A stretch of DNA of 64,000 bases from Parashewanella tropica (GCF_004358445.1 NZ_CP037951.1:2653501-2717500); one strand, 5' to 3'. Shown: positions 43,803-53,739, counted from the first letter of the stretch. A program made the numbers and translations. Notes: generated by a model from the letters alone, not told the origin.

Positions 43803-45989
43803 TTATGCTTTTACGAGCTCAGCTTTAGCCTCATCCAAACGAATAAACTTTGTAAAGTCGGCCTCCCGTAATGCTGGGCTGTATAAATAACCCTGACCTT
43901 GATTACAGTGGTGATCAATCAAGTAATCTTCTTGCTCTCCAGTTTCGATACCTTCGGCAGTTAAAGATAGATTTAGAGCTTTAGCCATTGCAATAATCGC
44001 ATTCACGATTTCACGGCTCTCATGGCTATCGGTAATATCAGATATAAATGAACGATCAATTTTTAATTTTGAGATAGGTAATTGCTTCAAATAACGCATT
44101 GAACTGTAACCAGTACCGAAATCATCAATCGCTAACCCAACACCTAACTCAGATAATTGCTGGCAAAGCGTTGTGGCTGTTTGGATATCAGCCATAATTT
44201 CAGTTTCAGTAATTTCGAGTATGAGAGATTGTGGTGTTATCTGATATTTATTAAGCAGATTCCATATTTTTTCGAACAAATCGCCACTGAATAACTGGCT
44301 TGCAGCTACGTTTACATGCATCGTTAAATGTGGCTTTTGGTGATGCCATAAATTTAATTTTCGGCACGCTTCTTCTAAGACCCAATCCCCAAGCACATTA
44401 ATAAAACCAGTCTGTTCGGCTATCTCTATGAAACTGCCAGGGAATATCACACCTTTTTTAGGGTGGTGCCAACGAATTAAGGCTTCTGCACCTGTGTATT
44501 CTCCCGTTTTTAAGTCACGTAATGGCTGATAATACAGTTCAAACTGTCGATTATTTATCGCAACATGTAAGTCTTGTTCTATTTGTGCTTTATCTAAAAA
44601 CGAGGACAGTAAATCATGATTGAAGCACTGAATGGGTATCCCTACCTTCTTCTTCGCAATTTGCAAAGCCAAATCAGCGCTTGTGAGAGGAGAAACAACA
44701 TTCGCGACTTCTGCAATATCGACAACTGCAATTACGGGCCTAGGCTCAACCCACTGACGCTTGATTTGCACCTTACTGCTTAGGCTTTGATACAATTCCA
44801 AAGCTAAATGCTCAATTTCATCCAGTGTAAATTTACTACTCAATATAAGCGCAAACTCATCACTACCAACTCTCGCAAGCTCTACAGCTTGTTTAACATC
44901 GGAAAAATGTTTAAGTTTTCTAGCTATTTCAATAAGTAGCGCATCGCCTTTTTCATGACCATAGGTATCATTAAAGTGCTTAAAGTTTTTGAGGTCGATT
45001 AAAACCAAGTATCCGCTGTAAGTTCGCTCTAAAGCATTATTGAAGTAAGTTCGATTTTTTAAATTTGTCAGGGTACAGGACCAAGCAAGTCTCTCCAAAT
45101 CTTCTTGTTGTCTACGCTTTTCAGTTATGTCCTCATTATTGATAAGAGCATACTTATTCCCTCTAGCAGTAATAAACGGACTACAATGATGCCTAGCCCA
45201 GTAACTTATTCCAGAAGGCGTCACAACATTGACTTCACCTACAACCTGCTTACCTTGTAAAAGACTCTGAAACATTTCTTCGGCCAGTTCAGGCTTAGAC
45301 TTAAAAATCATCAACTCAGTGATGGGCTTACCAATAAAGTGTTCCTTTGGTAATCCAGTGAGTTTCGAATAGGCATCATTTACAAACTCAACAATGCGAG
45401 TTTCCATATTAATGAGCATGAAAATCTGCTGAGCTTGTTCGGCAGCACATTTAAACAAAGATAACTGTTCATCTTGTGTATAGGTGTGTTTAGTGGCAAT
45501 CGTTAAAGCAAGCTGATCCGCTAATTGAGAAACAATATAAATTTCGCTATCTGACCAATTTTTTTGCTGATCCGTTCGCTCTACATTAATAATGCCTTCT
45601 AGGTGACCATTAATTCGAATCGGCACATCTAATAAGGATTTAATGCCATTAGGATTAATATAGAATTCGCGAAATTCATCTACACGAGAGTCATTAGAAG
45701 TATCGTTAACATCAATAGAACGGCTATTTTCAAGAAGTTTTAGATAACCACTAAAATCACTGATTTGAATGTAGTTCTTTAAATCTATCGTACTATCTTG
45801 TCTTTGATGAGCGACTAGGCTTAATGCGGTTTGCTCATTTTTAAATAACCAGACACTTACACCTGTAATATTGAGGTGTTTGTACAATAGCTCAGAAACC
45901 AACTCGGCCGTTTCCTTGAAGTTTCCTTGTTGTTTTTGTTCTGAGTTAACAACGGTTTCAACAATGTGTTGATACTTACGACGCTTCAC
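43803..45989 (-). CDS. GAF-PAS-GGDEF-EAL cyclic-di-GMP protein
   Basis: 728 aa, GTG start with AAGGGA upstream. Order: GAF (about 20-170), PAS (about 180-295, FVNDAYSKLTGLPKEHFIGKP), GGDEF (about 300-460) and EAL (about 475-715). The GGDEF signature is GSDEF (ARVGSDEFALIL), so cyclase activity may be weak or lost. The EAL domain is intact: AEALIRWHH, EITETE, DDFGTGYSSMRYL, KIDRSFI and EGIE, so it is likely a phosphodiesterase that lowers c-di-GMP. No membrane segment: a cytoplasmic sensor with an unknown GAF/PAS signal. Confidence 0.9.
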   Translation of the reverse strand: MKRRKYQHIVETVVNSEQKQQGNFKETAELVSELLYKHLNITGVSVWLFKNEQTALSLVAHQRQDSTIDLKNYIQISDFSGYLKLLENSRSIDVNDTSNDSRVDEFREFYINPNGIKSLLDVPIRINGHLEGIINVERTDQQKNWSDSEIYIVSQLADQLALTIATKHTYTQDEQLSLFKCAAEQAQQIFMLINMETRIVEFVNDAYSKLTGLPKEHFIGKPITELMIFKSKPELAEEMFQSLLQGKQVVGEVNVVTPSGISYWARHHCSPFITARGNKYALINNEDITEKRRQQEDLERLAWSCTLTNLKNRTYFNNALERTYSGYLVLIDLKNFKHFNDTYGHEKGDALLIEIARKLKHFSDVKQAVELARVGSDEFALILSSKFTLDEIEHLALELYQSLSSKVQIKRQWVEPRPVIAVVDIAEVANVVSPLTSADLALQIAKKKVGIPIQCFNHDLLSSFLDKAQIEQDLHVAINNRQFELYYQPLRDLKTGEYTGAEALIRWHHPKKGVIFPGSFIEIAEQTGFINVLGDWVLEEACRKLNLWHHQKPHLTMHVNVAASQLFSGDLFEKIWNLLNKYQITPQSLILEITETEIMADIQTATTLCQQLSELGVGLAIDDFGTGYSSMRYLKQLPISKLKIDRSFISDITDSHESREIVNAIIAMAKALNLSLTAEGIETGEQEDYLIDHHCNQGQGYLYSPALREADFTKFIRLDEAKAELVKA

Positions 45990-46087
45990 ATATGTCCCTT
46001 ACGAAAGCCAAGAGCCTATAAAATGAGGCCAAAGATTACTTTAAAAAAACTGTGCAATTCAAGTTTTCATTGTATTTATGACAACAT

Positions 46088-46381
46088 TTAACCAGCGAGT
46101 TTGTTTTGCATTTGAAATAGCATCTTTTCAACGGCTACAGCAAAAGTGAGCACTAATGTCGTTTTATCTTCATTTGATTCAATATGATACTTAACATCAT
46201 CAAACTGACTAGTAGCGATTTCCAGCATCTGCTGAGCTTCTTTTTCCGATGAACTGCCAGAAAACAAAATAATAAGCTCTTTGTCATCTTCACCAATAAC
46301 AGCACCTACATCGACAAAGGCACCACAAGTATTACATGTATCATTTACATCCAGAGATTGGTTTCGTTTAATACTTTTCAC
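46088..46381 (-). CDS. YfcZ/DUF406 family protein
   Basis: 97 aa from a GTG with AGG upstream. CNTCGAFVDVGAVI near the N-terminus and the alternating pattern through EKEAQQMLEIATSQ and LVLTFAVAVEKMLFQM match the small YfcZ/YiiS family. No known function. The two early cysteines could bind metal. Single gene. Confidence 0.75.
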   Translation of the reverse strand: MKSIKRNQSLDVNDTCNTCGAFVDVGAVIGEDDKELIILFSGSSSEKEAQQMLEIATSQFDDVKYHIESNEDKTTLVLTFAVAVEKMLFQMQNKLAG

Positions 46382-46445
46382 TTTGAAGCCTCAAAATTCA
46401 AAAGAAAATGCATTATAGGTTAGAGAAATCCTGCCTAACTCTGAT

Positions 46446-46880
46446 TCAGATCACTATATTGAGCATTTGCTCCTGCTTTTGAATTTGATCGACTAAATTT
46501 AGTTCCAATTTTTTTGTTGGTAATTTCGAAACATTGTGTTTTTGCTGAACATGAATATCACAATTTTCAATTGCTTGCTGTAAACCAAAAGGTCTTGAAC
46601 CTCGGTTAACTAGGGCTTCTGGTTTGAGTGTGTGTTGTAATCGAAATGCAATTAAACCATCTTGATGAAACACAGAACCATGATCGATTGGAGTATCTTC
46701 TTTAGATATATCCGCAATTAACGGTTGCTCTACGGACTCTGAGTGAGGCGCCATCGAACGAACATCTTGAGACATCAGTGCCAGTAACAGCGAAAACTCA
46801 CTGCGATAGTTAGATGTGGTGGCCTTATTTAATTGGCCTCCTATATCTAACTCATTTACTATTACTGGCGTCAACTGCAT
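46446..46880 (-). CDS. hypothetical protein
   Basis: 144 aa, no family recognised. Polar, no signal peptide or membrane segment; LELNLVDQIQKQEQMLNIVI at the C-terminus is helical. Lies upstream of the YfcZ-like gene on the same strand (64-bp gap), and is divergent from the tRNA-Tyr cluster. ATG 46880 has no strong RBS, so the call is moderate. Confidence 0.55.
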   Translation of the reverse strand: MQLTPVIVNELDIGGQLNKATTSNYRSEFSLLLALMSQDVRSMAPHSESVEQPLIADISKEDTPIDHGSVFHQDGLIAFRLQHTLKPEALVNRGSRPFGLQQAIENCDIHVQQKHNVSKLPTKKLELNLVDQIQKQEQMLNIVI

Positions 46881-46960
46881 AAACTTTCATCAAAAAAGAC
46901 GTTCTTTGATAATTTATCGACCATACGAGCTAGAACTTTAGCTTTATTTGACTTTCGCCC

Positions 46961-46989
46961 TTTACAGTTTGAAAAAATCTGACTACTAT
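46961..46989 (+). promoter_or_regulatory. promoter of the tRNA-Tyr cluster
   Basis: TTTACA (46961-46966), 17-nt spacer, TACTAT (46984-46989), then a GC-rich discriminator-like GCCGCCGC. The first tRNA begins 16 bp further on. The GC-rich start region is typical of stringently controlled stable-RNA promoters. Confidence 0.6.
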
Positions 46990-47005
46990 TGCCGCCGCAA
47001 AATAA

Positions 47006-47090
47006 GGAGGGGTTCCCGAGTGGCCAAAGGGATCAGACTGTAAATCTGACGGCTCCGCCTTCGAAGGTTCGAATCCTTCTCCCTCCACCA
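47006..47090 (+). tRNA. tRNA-Tyr (GTA), copy 1
   Basis: 85 nt including encoded CCA. Acceptor GGAGGGG/CTCCCTCC region, anticodon loop CTGTAAATC with GTA, long variable arm (GACGGCTCCGCCTTCG), T-loop GGTTCGAATCC. Class II tRNA as expected for bacterial tyrosine. Confidence 0.97.
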
Positions 47091-47116
47091 TTTTGCACAA
47101 TCAGACAATATGAATT

Positions 47117-47201
47117 GGAGGGGTTCCCGAGTGGCCAAAGGGATCAGACTGTAAATCTGACGGCTCCGCCTTCGAAGGTTCGAATCCTTCTCCCTCCACC
47201 A
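47117..47201 (+). tRNA. tRNA-Tyr (GTA), copy 2
   Basis: Identical in sequence to copies 1 and 3 over all 85 nt, including CCA. A 26-bp spacer separates it from copy 1; no separate promoter is visible, so it is probably processed from one transcript. Confidence 0.97.
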
Positions 47202-47234
47202 TTCTTCATATTTCTGATTATTCACATCTTATGT

Positions 47235-47319
47235 GGAGGGGTTCCCGAGTGGCCAAAGGGATCAGACTGTAAATCTGACGGCTCCGCCTTCGAAGGTTCG
47301 AATCCTTCTCCCTCCACCA
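47235..47319 (+). tRNA. tRNA-Tyr (GTA), copy 3
   Basis: Third identical copy, 33 bp after copy 2. Spacers differ in sequence, so the copies stay identical by gene conversion or recent duplication. Confidence 0.97.
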
Positions 47320-47415
47320 TTTTCTTTAGTTTAAGTGCTTTCTTTGTCTCATTCGCTTTTTTTTCCATACTAATTTCTCTATCCTTTACCCAAAATCTTT
47401 TAGATGGAATTTTCA

Positions 47416-48459
47416 ATGAGTAACTCTTGGGTAAATAAAGCCATACAAAAAATTGAAGCTGACTATCAGCGCAGTGCTGACACTCATTTAATAAAATTAG
47501 ATATTCCAAGCCTTGCTGGCATTGATATTTACCTTAAAGATGAAAGCACTCACCCTACAGGTAGCTTGAAGCATCGGCTTGCTCGCTCACTCTTTCTTTA
47601 TGCTTTATGTAATGGCTGGGTAAAAGAAGATACCACGATTATTGAGTCCTCCTCAGGAAGCACAGCGGTATCGGAAGCCTATTTTGCAAGGCTGCTCGGC
47701 CTACCTTTCATTGCCGTTATGCCTAGCAGCACAGCCAAAAAGAAAATCCAACAGATCGAATTTTATGGTGGAAAGTGTCATTTTGTTGATCATTCCAGCG
47801 AGATTTACGCCGAGTCAGAACGATTAGCCAAAGAGTTAAACGGTCATTATATGGATCAGTTTACCTACGCTGAACGCGCAACAGACTGGCGTGGCAATAA
47901 CAATATTGCCGAGTCAATATTTTTGCAGATGAAATTAGAGCCGCACCCAACCCCAAAATGGATTGTTATGAGCCCGGGCACTGGAGGAACATCAGCAACA
48001 ATAGGTCGTTACCTTCGCTATCAGGCCTTAGACACTAAGCTTTGTGTTGTCGACTCTGATAATTCCGTTTTCTATGAATACTATCAAACTGGAAACAAAG
48101 CTCTTACCTGTCAAACCGGCAGTAAAATCGAGGGAATTGGTCGCCCACGAGTAGAGCCTTCTTTTATTTCAGGCGTGGTTGACCATATGCTTAAAATACC
48201 TGACACAGCGTCTATTGCAACGGTTCACTGGCTGCAAACTCTCATTGGCAGAAAAGCAGGCGCATCAACGGGGACTAACCTTTACGGCGCATTGAAACTT
48301 GCTAAAGAAATGAAAGCCAAAGGAGAAACTGGCTCTATTGTGACTTTATTGTGTGACTCAGGAAATCGCTATTTAGATACTTATTATGATGATAAGTGGA
48401 TAACTGAAAATATTGGTGATTTATCAAAAGCCAAATCTTGGCTAGAGCAGTTTGCTTAA
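47416..48459 (+). CDS. PLP-dependent cysteine-synthase-like enzyme
   Basis: 347 aa from ATG 47416, which has GGA 7 nt upstream; an ATG 4 codons earlier lacks one. Fold-type II PLP enzyme: [16 protein letters not shown] with the Schiff-base lysine in [31 protein letters not shown] and [11 protein letters not shown]. The sequence departs from CysK and CysM and resembles the group that includes L-cysteine desulfhydrases of fungi and bacteria. It could make or break cysteine; which one is not decided. Directly follows the tRNA cluster. Confidence 0.82.
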   Translation: MSNSWVNKAIQKIEADYQRSADTHLIKLDIPSLAGIDIYLKDESTHPTGSLKHRLARSLFLYALCNGWVKEDTTIIESSSGSTAVSEAYFARLLGLPFIAVMPSSTAKKKIQQIEFYGGKCHFVDHSSEIYAESERLAKELNGHYMDQFTYAERATDWRGNNNIAESIFLQMKLEPHPTPKWIVMSPGTGGTSATIGRYLRYQALDTKLCVVDSDNSVFYEYYQTGNKALTCQTGSKIEGIGRPRVEPSFISGVVDHMLKIPDTASIATVHWLQTLIGRKAGASTGTNLYGALKLAKEMKAKGETGSIVTLLCDSGNRYLDTYYDDKWITENIGDLSKAKSWLEQFA

Positions 48460-48500
48460 ATAAAGGTTAACACGCCATTGCTCATAATAAATATTAAATC

Positions 48501-49715
48501 CTAACGCCCTATAAACACTGAAGGAATAAGCGATACTTTAAGTTCAAACTGGTGCTTTGTCATATTCATACCTAATAACGCTGAAATTACACTTTCATGA
48601 AGTTTAGGCATATGTTCAAAGTTCAGGTTCTTAAATTGAAGGTTGGGTACTTGGCATAGCAGGTTCTGATCCCCCGAGAAAAAAATCAAAACAGGAATCT
48701 GAAGCTGCTCAATTTCTATTAAAAGTTCATCAACCGGGTAATGCAAAATATATAGCACATCACTTTTCTGATAACACTTAATCGTATCGCAGGCCGATTT
48801 TAGATACACCCTTGCTTTAGGCCACGCTATTTCGGGCGTAACAACATCACTGGCTGAGTGAATCTTAAACCCTGCCTGCCTCAATGCAAACCCAGTAAAA
48901 GAACGACCACAAGCTATTTCTATGGCATGTTTCGTTATTGGCTTTAAGCACGCAGACATTTCTATAGCATTTTCTTTACTGTGTAACTGGTAAATGTTCA
49001 GCCCAAATAATTGGAACTCTCTACAAGTATTAACAATACATTTAAACTCTTCTTTTCCTTCCTCACACTCTTCAGTTACAAACCATTCATCCCCCGTCAA
49101 TCTAACTCCGAGCTTTTCTGATAGTTCCAACACTCCATATATTTTCTCGGGAAGCTCAAAATTTGCTAATTCAAGTAAGCCATGAAGTTGATCTTGTATT
49201 AACCTGATTTGTGCCTCAGTACCTACATTTGATATTTGTAAGTACCTTATGTAACAAATCAATTTTGACCCCCCAATAGCTTGCATTCTTAGTCTGAACT
49301 CTTGTTCTTCCGATAAATCCCCTCCAAAATGCCGTTTGTAAGTTGAAATAAATTGTTTGAAATAATGAGCTTCGTTTTTTACCCGCTCCACTAATTCACC
49401 ATCATATTGGACGCTTTCATGCATTCCTCTGTTACACTCCAAGAGATCTTGCATTTCGGCACTTAAAACCATAGGTTCGTACTGATAACTTTTAAGGTGA
49501 GGTGCATGTGCTGTGCTCAAGCTTTTTTCGTCGTGGAATGGTAACTGATGTGACTTTCGTATTTTATAACTTCTTACTCTCCCAGAAAGTAAACGAACTA
49601 AAAGCACATCTGTAACATCATGCTCTTCAATACCATCACAGAGAGTTCTTAATGGTTTAACACTTAACATGGTTGCGGCAGGCAATTCACTGTATGACAA
49701 AAAACTTGATGACAT
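48501..49715 (-). CDS. unknown protein with methyltransferase-like motif, paralogue 1
   Basis: 404 aa from ATG 49715 (a frame starting at 49775 adds 20 hydrophobic residues without an RBS). No family recognised. In the last third, IEIACGRSFTGFALRQAGFKIHSASDVVTP resembles motif I and the beta-2 end of a class I methyltransferase, followed by SDVLYILHYPVDELLIEI and PVLIFFSGD, which would be beta-4 and beta-5. The N-terminal 250 residues are helical and acidic. Paralogous to the next gene upstream (49862-51037), most clearly in the C-terminal third. No signal peptide. Substrate unknown. Confidence 0.65.
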   Translation of the reverse strand: MSSSFLSYSELPAATMLSVKPLRTLCDGIEEHDVTDVLLVRLLSGRVRSYKIRKSHQLPFHDEKSLSTAHAPHLKSYQYEPMVLSAEMQDLLECNRGMHESVQYDGELVERVKNEAHYFKQFISTYKRHFGGDLSEEQEFRLRMQAIGGSKLICYIRYLQISNVGTEAQIRLIQDQLHGLLELANFELPEKIYGVLELSEKLGVRLTGDEWFVTEECEEGKEEFKCIVNTCREFQLFGLNIYQLHSKENAIEMSACLKPITKHAIEIACGRSFTGFALRQAGFKIHSASDVVTPEIAWPKARVYLKSACDTIKCYQKSDVLYILHYPVDELLIEIEQLQIPVLIFFSGDQNLLCQVPNLQFKNLNFEHMPKLHESVISALLGMNMTKHQFELKVSLIPSVFIGR

Positions 49716-49861
49716 GGATAATAAAGATAAGTTAGTTATTCGCCCAATTATAAAGAAGATAAAATCACAACCCACGTTAACTTAACTTAATGTTTTAAAA
49801 GTAAATCTATATAGTGCTTTTAATGATAGAGACAGTCTGAGAGAAACTATTTTCACTGATA

Positions 49862-51037
49862 TTATTTTTTCAGGTACTTATTAGGAATTCGGCTTACTCT
49901 ACCTTTGAAGTCTTCTGTTTTCATATTAATGCCAATCAAACAAGCAACTTGGTCATCATCATATACGGGATGACGCTGAAACAATAATAATTGGCACAGA
50001 ACATTTTCAAAACCTTCAAATAAAACCCGTCGACCCGTTGCGTAAATAAGGACAGAAAGCTTAGATTGTACAATCTCGTCAATAAAGTGGCCCATTGGGA
50101 AGTGAAGAAGAAACAACACGTCTCCAGCAGCATATTGGCTCATGGTTTCTAAAATACCATTTTTATAAACTCTTACGTCCGGCCAAGGCACCTTAGGTTT
50201 AGTAATATCACTTGCGGCTCTTATCTTGAAATATTTTCCCAAGGCGGCTGTTGCCATCCCTCGGCCACTTGCCACTTCTATTCTATATTTTGAAACGCCT
50301 TTAAGGCACTCTACAACTTCCTCGGCGTGCTCTAGGGAGTAAACCTGATGTAATTTGAGTATCACAACTAAAAAGCGGATGATTATATTGGTAAATTTAA
50401 TAAAGTTAGGGTGCGCGTTTTGAGAACCTTCTATTTTATCGCATGAGCGTTTCAGTAATTGACTTACTCTATAACACCCCATAAAAGACACTGGGATCTC
50501 ACCTTTGGCAATAGTCTGAAGTGAAAAAACCTCATCCCTTAACATGCTTATTTCACTCTCTGCTAGCCAAGCATTCTCTTGAAAACAATTGATGTAAACT
50601 GTAAGTGCGGCTAAAAATTGTGCGGGGTTATCATGTGAGGATTGTACTTGGGGCTTTAAGTGTTCTGCTAACCTTCCAGTCACTAACTCAGCAGTATAAA
50701 TCAGAGTTAACTGGATATAATTGTACTTATTCTGAGGTGTTGATGTTTCTTTGGTAAATAACGCAAAAGTTTTTAGCTCGTCTTTAACTAAATGATTAAT
50801 TTCAGTAAAGCAATACCCCTTCGTATTGTTGAGGTAATGAAAGAGCAGCTGCTTTCTCTTTTCGTCGGACTCTGGAAACGGGGTATTTACATGGTAAAAA
50901 AAGTAACTTCCATCATTAAAACAAAATCGGATAATCGAACCTTGCTTAAAGGTTTCGCTATCCTGACTGATTAACGCAACACTAGGTTGTAGAAAATTGG
51001 CAGAACTGAATGGTTTATTTGTTGGGGCAGTCGTAGC
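49862..51037 (-). CDS. unknown protein with methyltransferase-like motif, paralogue 2
   Basis: 391 aa from ATG 51037 (the frame is open to 51085, but MATTAPTNK resembles the start of other proteins here). IEVASGRGMATAALGKYFKIRAASDITKP corresponds to the motif I region of the gene downstream, and GDVLFLLHFPMGHFIDEI and LSVLIYATGRR to its later strands. AxGxG is closer to a working SAM site than in paralogue 1 (ACGRS). N-terminal half includes SIIRFCFNDGSYFFYHVN, unfamiliar. 146 bp separate the paralogues; both point the same way. Origin by tandem duplication followed by strong divergence is likely. Confidence 0.65.
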   Translation of the reverse strand, partial: ATTAPTNKPFSSANFLQPSVALISQDSETFKQGSIIRFCFNDGSYFFYHVNTPFPESDEKRKQLLFHYLNNTKGYCFTEINHLVKDELKTFALFTKETSTPQNKYNYIQLTLIYTAELVTGRLAEHLKPQVQSSHDNPAQFLAALTVYINCFQENAWLAESEISMLRDEVFSLQTIAKGEIPVSFMGCYRVSQLLKRSCDKIEGSQNAHPNFIKFTNIIIRFLVVILKLHQVYSLEHAEEVVECLKGVSKYRIEVASGRGMATAALGKYFKIRAASDITKPKVPWPDVRVYKNGILETMSQYAAGDVLFLLHFPMGHFIDEIVQSKLSVLIYATGRRVLFEGFENVLCQLLLFQRHPVYDDDQVACLIGINMKTEDFKGRVSRIPNKYLKK

Positions 51038-51109
51038 CATACTAGGACATAAACGAAACTCATCACCCAACGATATTGAAATCAATCCGTTATGTCATCT
51101 TAATCTTTT

Positions 51110-51778
51110 TTAATCAATGTCTAAGTACTTATGAGTTTGAATAGATAACCGCCAATTACGGGCGATACAGGTTGCCATAGCTAATTCAGTGGCTCTCGGT
51201 TTTTGGCTAATCGGCTGCAAACAGATGGTTTTATTTGATACATCGATGCCTTCAAGAAGCTCATCTAATTCGTCAATGTGCCCTTGCTTAGCAATTGGGT
51301 GCTTGATTTCGTTCGCTCGATTTAACGCTTGCTCTAAAACCTTATAACCACCTTTCATATTAATTTTTGGTGATACAGTGACATAGGTTTGTTCATCACA
51401 CTTAACCTCAAAGGTGCCACTGGTTTCTATTTGGGCTTGATAGCCTTTGGCATGCAACCCCTGAGTTAGTGCTGTTAAATCATGTATACAAGGCTCACCA
51501 CCTGTGATCACGACCAACTTCGCCGAAAAACCTTTATCTTCAAAAGCTAACATTAAAGACTCTGCGGTATGCATCGCCCAGCGACCAATAGTGCCATCCA
51601 CCTGAATCACTTCTTCTGGTGCAACTTTATTATGCTCTTCTTGTTCCCATGTTTGCTTAGTATCACACCAACTACAACCCACTGGACAACCTTGAAGTCT
51701 GACAAAAATAGCAGGAACCCCCGTATGGCTACCTTCACCTTGGATGGTTTCAAATACTTCATTGATTGGATATTGCAT
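51110..51778 (-). CDS. queE: 7-carboxy-7-deazaguanine synthase
   Basis: 222 aa. Radical SAM enzyme with an iron-sulphur motif in [15 protein letters not shown] (CxxxCxxC, widened as in QueE), followed by [12 protein letters not shown]. Converts 6-carboxytetrahydropterin to 7-carboxy-7-deazaguanine in queuosine synthesis, the step between QueD and Que[21 protein letters not shown] is the typical start. Divergent from queC across a VOC gene. Confidence 0.93.
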   Translation of the reverse strand: MQYPINEVFETIQGEGSHTGVPAIFVRLQGCPVGCSWCDTKQTWEQEEHNKVAPEEVIQVDGTIGRWAMHTAESLMLAFEDKGFSAKLVVITGGEPCIHDLTALTQGLHAKGYQAQIETSGTFEVKCDEQTYVTVSPKINMKGGYKVLEQALNRANEIKHPIAKQGHIDELDELLEGIDVSNKTICLQPISQKPRATELAMATCIARNWRLSIQTHKYLDID

Positions 51779-51894
51779 GGTGACACCGACTAGATTGATA
51801 GACTGATTACAAAAGGGAGGCTGTTATAGAGGATTTTGACCTCAGCTGCAAGTACAACTCTCCCAAAAACCATAATCAGTCTAACTCGAAACGT

Positions 51895-52245
51895 TTAAAC
51901 AGCCCAAACAGCAAACTCATTACCATTAGGGTCAGCAAAGTGAAATCGTCGTCCGCCGGGGAATGAAAATTCTGGCTGGACAATAGTGCCGCCCGCTTGC
52001 TCAATATCGGCTTGAGTCTGCTCTAAATCATCACTATATAGCACAATAAGAGGACTGCCCTTTTCTACTGATACTTGGGTATCAGACAAATAAAAGCCAC
52101 CATTTACCGTCTGGCCAGTAAAGCTGCAATATTCATCACCAAAGTCCATAAATTCCCAGTCAAAAACTTGGGTAAAGAAGGCTTTGGTTGCCACAATATC
52201 TTTTGCTGGTATTTCGAGATAGTTCACTTGATTGTGAATATTCAT
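51895..52245 (-). CDS. VOC-family (glyoxalase/bleomycin resistance fold) protein
   Basis: 116 aa. NYLEIPAKDIVATKAFFTQVFDWEFMDFGDEYCSF at the start and FHFADPNGNEFAVW at the end are the paired beta-alpha-beta-beta-beta halves of the VOC fold. Glu in GNEFAVW is a likely metal ligand. Substrate unknown. AAAGGAGTGTGAC before the ATG is a strong RBS. Confidence 0.88.
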   Translation of the reverse strand: MNIHNQVNYLEIPAKDIVATKAFFTQVFDWEFMDFGDEYCSFTGQTVNGGFYLSDTQVSVEKGSPLIVLYSDDLEQTQADIEQAGGTIVQPEFSFPGGRRFHFADPNGNEFAVWAV

Positions 52246-52433
52246 GTCACACTCCTTTGTTCAATTAACTCTACTGTTATACAAAATCACCATAAAAGCA
52301 AAACTAGAATGTAATCCATTAGTTAGACGTACATAACTGTGAATGTTATCAAACAAAATAATCGATTTACTTTTGCTTGCAAACTTCCCCTAAGCTAAAC
52401 TGTTGCCCTATTTCATCTTATAGAAGTTACGTT

Positions 52434-53144
52434 ATGTCTAACACTTCAAAAGCCGTCATCGTCTTTAGCGGCGGTCAAGATTCTACGACTTGTTTATTCC
52501 AAGCTAAGGCACATTTCGATGAAGTCCACGCTATCACCTTCGACTATGGACAGCGCCATAAACAAGAGATCCAACATGCTAAAGCGTTAGCAAACCAATT
52601 AGATATTGCTAGCCATAAAGTCATGGATGTTTCATTGTTGAATGAGTTAGCCATTTCCGCCCTAACTCGCGATTCTATTCCTGTTTCTCATACCTTAATG
52701 GAAAACGGATTACCTAATACCTTTGTTCCGGGTCGCAACATTTTATTTCTAACACTGGCAGGAATTTACGCATACCAACTTGGTGCGAAAACGGTAATAA
52801 CTGGAGTTTGTGAAACAGACTATTCGGGTTACCCTGACTGTCGAGATGGTTTTGTAAAAGCGATGAACTCTGCTTTGGCTCAAGGCATGGACTATGAGTT
52901 AGAGCTTATGACACCACTGATGTGGCTCGACAAAGCCGAGACATGGGCATTAGCTGATAAATACGGCGCACTAGAAACCGTCAGAAATGAAACTCTAACT
53001 TGCTACAATGGCATTGTAGGTGATGGTTGTGGTGACTGCCCTGCTTGTGAATTAAGAGCAAAAGGCTTATATCATTACTTACATAACAAAGACGAAGTGA
53101 TGAACTCATTGGAAGAGAAAACACGTGCTGAAATGGCTCAATAA
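52434..53144 (+). CDS. queC: 7-cyano-7-deazaguanine synthase
   Basis: 236 aa from ATG 52434 ([17 protein letters not shown]); an upstream in-frame ATG at 52377 has no [11 protein letters not shown] is the PP-loop ATP site, and the zinc cysteines lie in [23 protein letters not shown]. Makes preQ0 from the QueE product using ATP and ammonia. No preQ1-type riboswitch is evident in 52246-52433. Its 3' end overlaps the rhombosortase start by 20 bp. Confidence 0.94.
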   Translation: MSNTSKAVIVFSGGQDSTTCLFQAKAHFDEVHAITFDYGQRHKQEIQHAKALANQLDIASHKVMDVSLLNELAISALTRDSIPVSHTLMENGLPNTFVPGRNILFLTLAGIYAYQLGAKTVITGVCETDYSGYPDCRDGFVKAMNSALAQGMDYELELMTPLMWLDKAETWALADKYGALETVRNETLTCYNGIVGDGCGDCPACELRAKGLYHYLHNKDEVMNSLEEKTRAEMAQ

Positions 53145-53727
53145 ACTACTCCCAAACACCTTACAATTTGCCCTAGGGATCACTGCTATCTCTGGGGTAT
53201 TGTTTTTACTTGGCTTATATTCAGGCTCAATTGATAACACCCTTGCTTATCAACGCCATGACATATCTTCAGGTGAACTGTGGCGCATAGTCACAGGTAA
53301 CTTTCTCCACAGTAATCATTGGCATCTACTGATGAACCTAGGCGGTTTATGGGTAATTTTATTCCTCCATGACATGCACTACACCCGTAAAGATGTATGG
53401 ATGTTGTTTGCTGCGTGGTGCGTACTTGAAGGACTTGGACTTTACCTGTTTTACCCTTCGACCATAGGTTATGTGGGTTTATCCGGTGTTCTACATGGGT
53501 TATTTGCTTACGGTGCGATTATGGATATTCGAGCCGAAATGCGTACCGGTTGGTTGCTGTTGATTGGTATCATCATGAAAGTCGCTCACGAGCAACTATA
53601 TGGTGCCAGTGCGGATGTTGCTTCAATGATCAATGCACCTGTCGCCACTGAATCTCACCTTATCGGAATGGTTTCTGGGTTTGTGGTTGCTGCATTCATC
53701 TTAGCCAGTAAACAACTAAAGAAATGA
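53125..53727 (+). CDS. rrtA: rhombosortase (rhomboid-type intramembrane protease)
   Basis: 200 aa, GTG start inside the end of queC. Six or so membrane segments. [16 protein letters not shown], the serine nucleophile in [13 protein letters not shown] and the histidine in [11 protein letters not shown] give the Ser-His dyad of rhombosortases, which cut GlyGly-CTERM tails of exported proteins so that they are released or lipid-linked at the surface. I saw no GlyGly-CTERM tail on proteins in this window, so substrates are elsewhere. The 20-bp overlap implies coupling with queC; no shared pathway is known. Confidence 0.85.
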   Translation: MLKWLNKLLPNTLQFALGITAISGVLFLLGLYSGSIDNTLAYQRHDISSGELWRIVTGNFLHSNHWHLLMNLGGLWVILFLHDMHYTRKDVWMLFAAWCVLEGLGLYLFYPSTIGYVGLSGVLHGLFAYGAIMDIRAEMRTGWLLLIGIIMKVAHEQLYGASADVASMINAPVATESHLIGMVSGFVVAAFILASKQLKK

Positions 53728-53739
53728 AAAATAAACAGG

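Noticed and set aside
47006-47319. Three evenly spaced direct repeats as a CRISPR array
   Set aside because: The repeats are 85-nt tRNA-Tyr genes with 26- and 33-bp spacers; no cas genes.
46986-47423. Open frames on both strands across 46986-47423
   Set aside because: They are translations of the three identical tRNA-Tyr genes and their spacers; no RBS, and the repeat peptides come from the tRNA copies.
52246-52433. preQ1 riboswitch before queC
   Set aside because: No compact hairpin plus A-rich tail of the preQ1 type is visible near the RBS.
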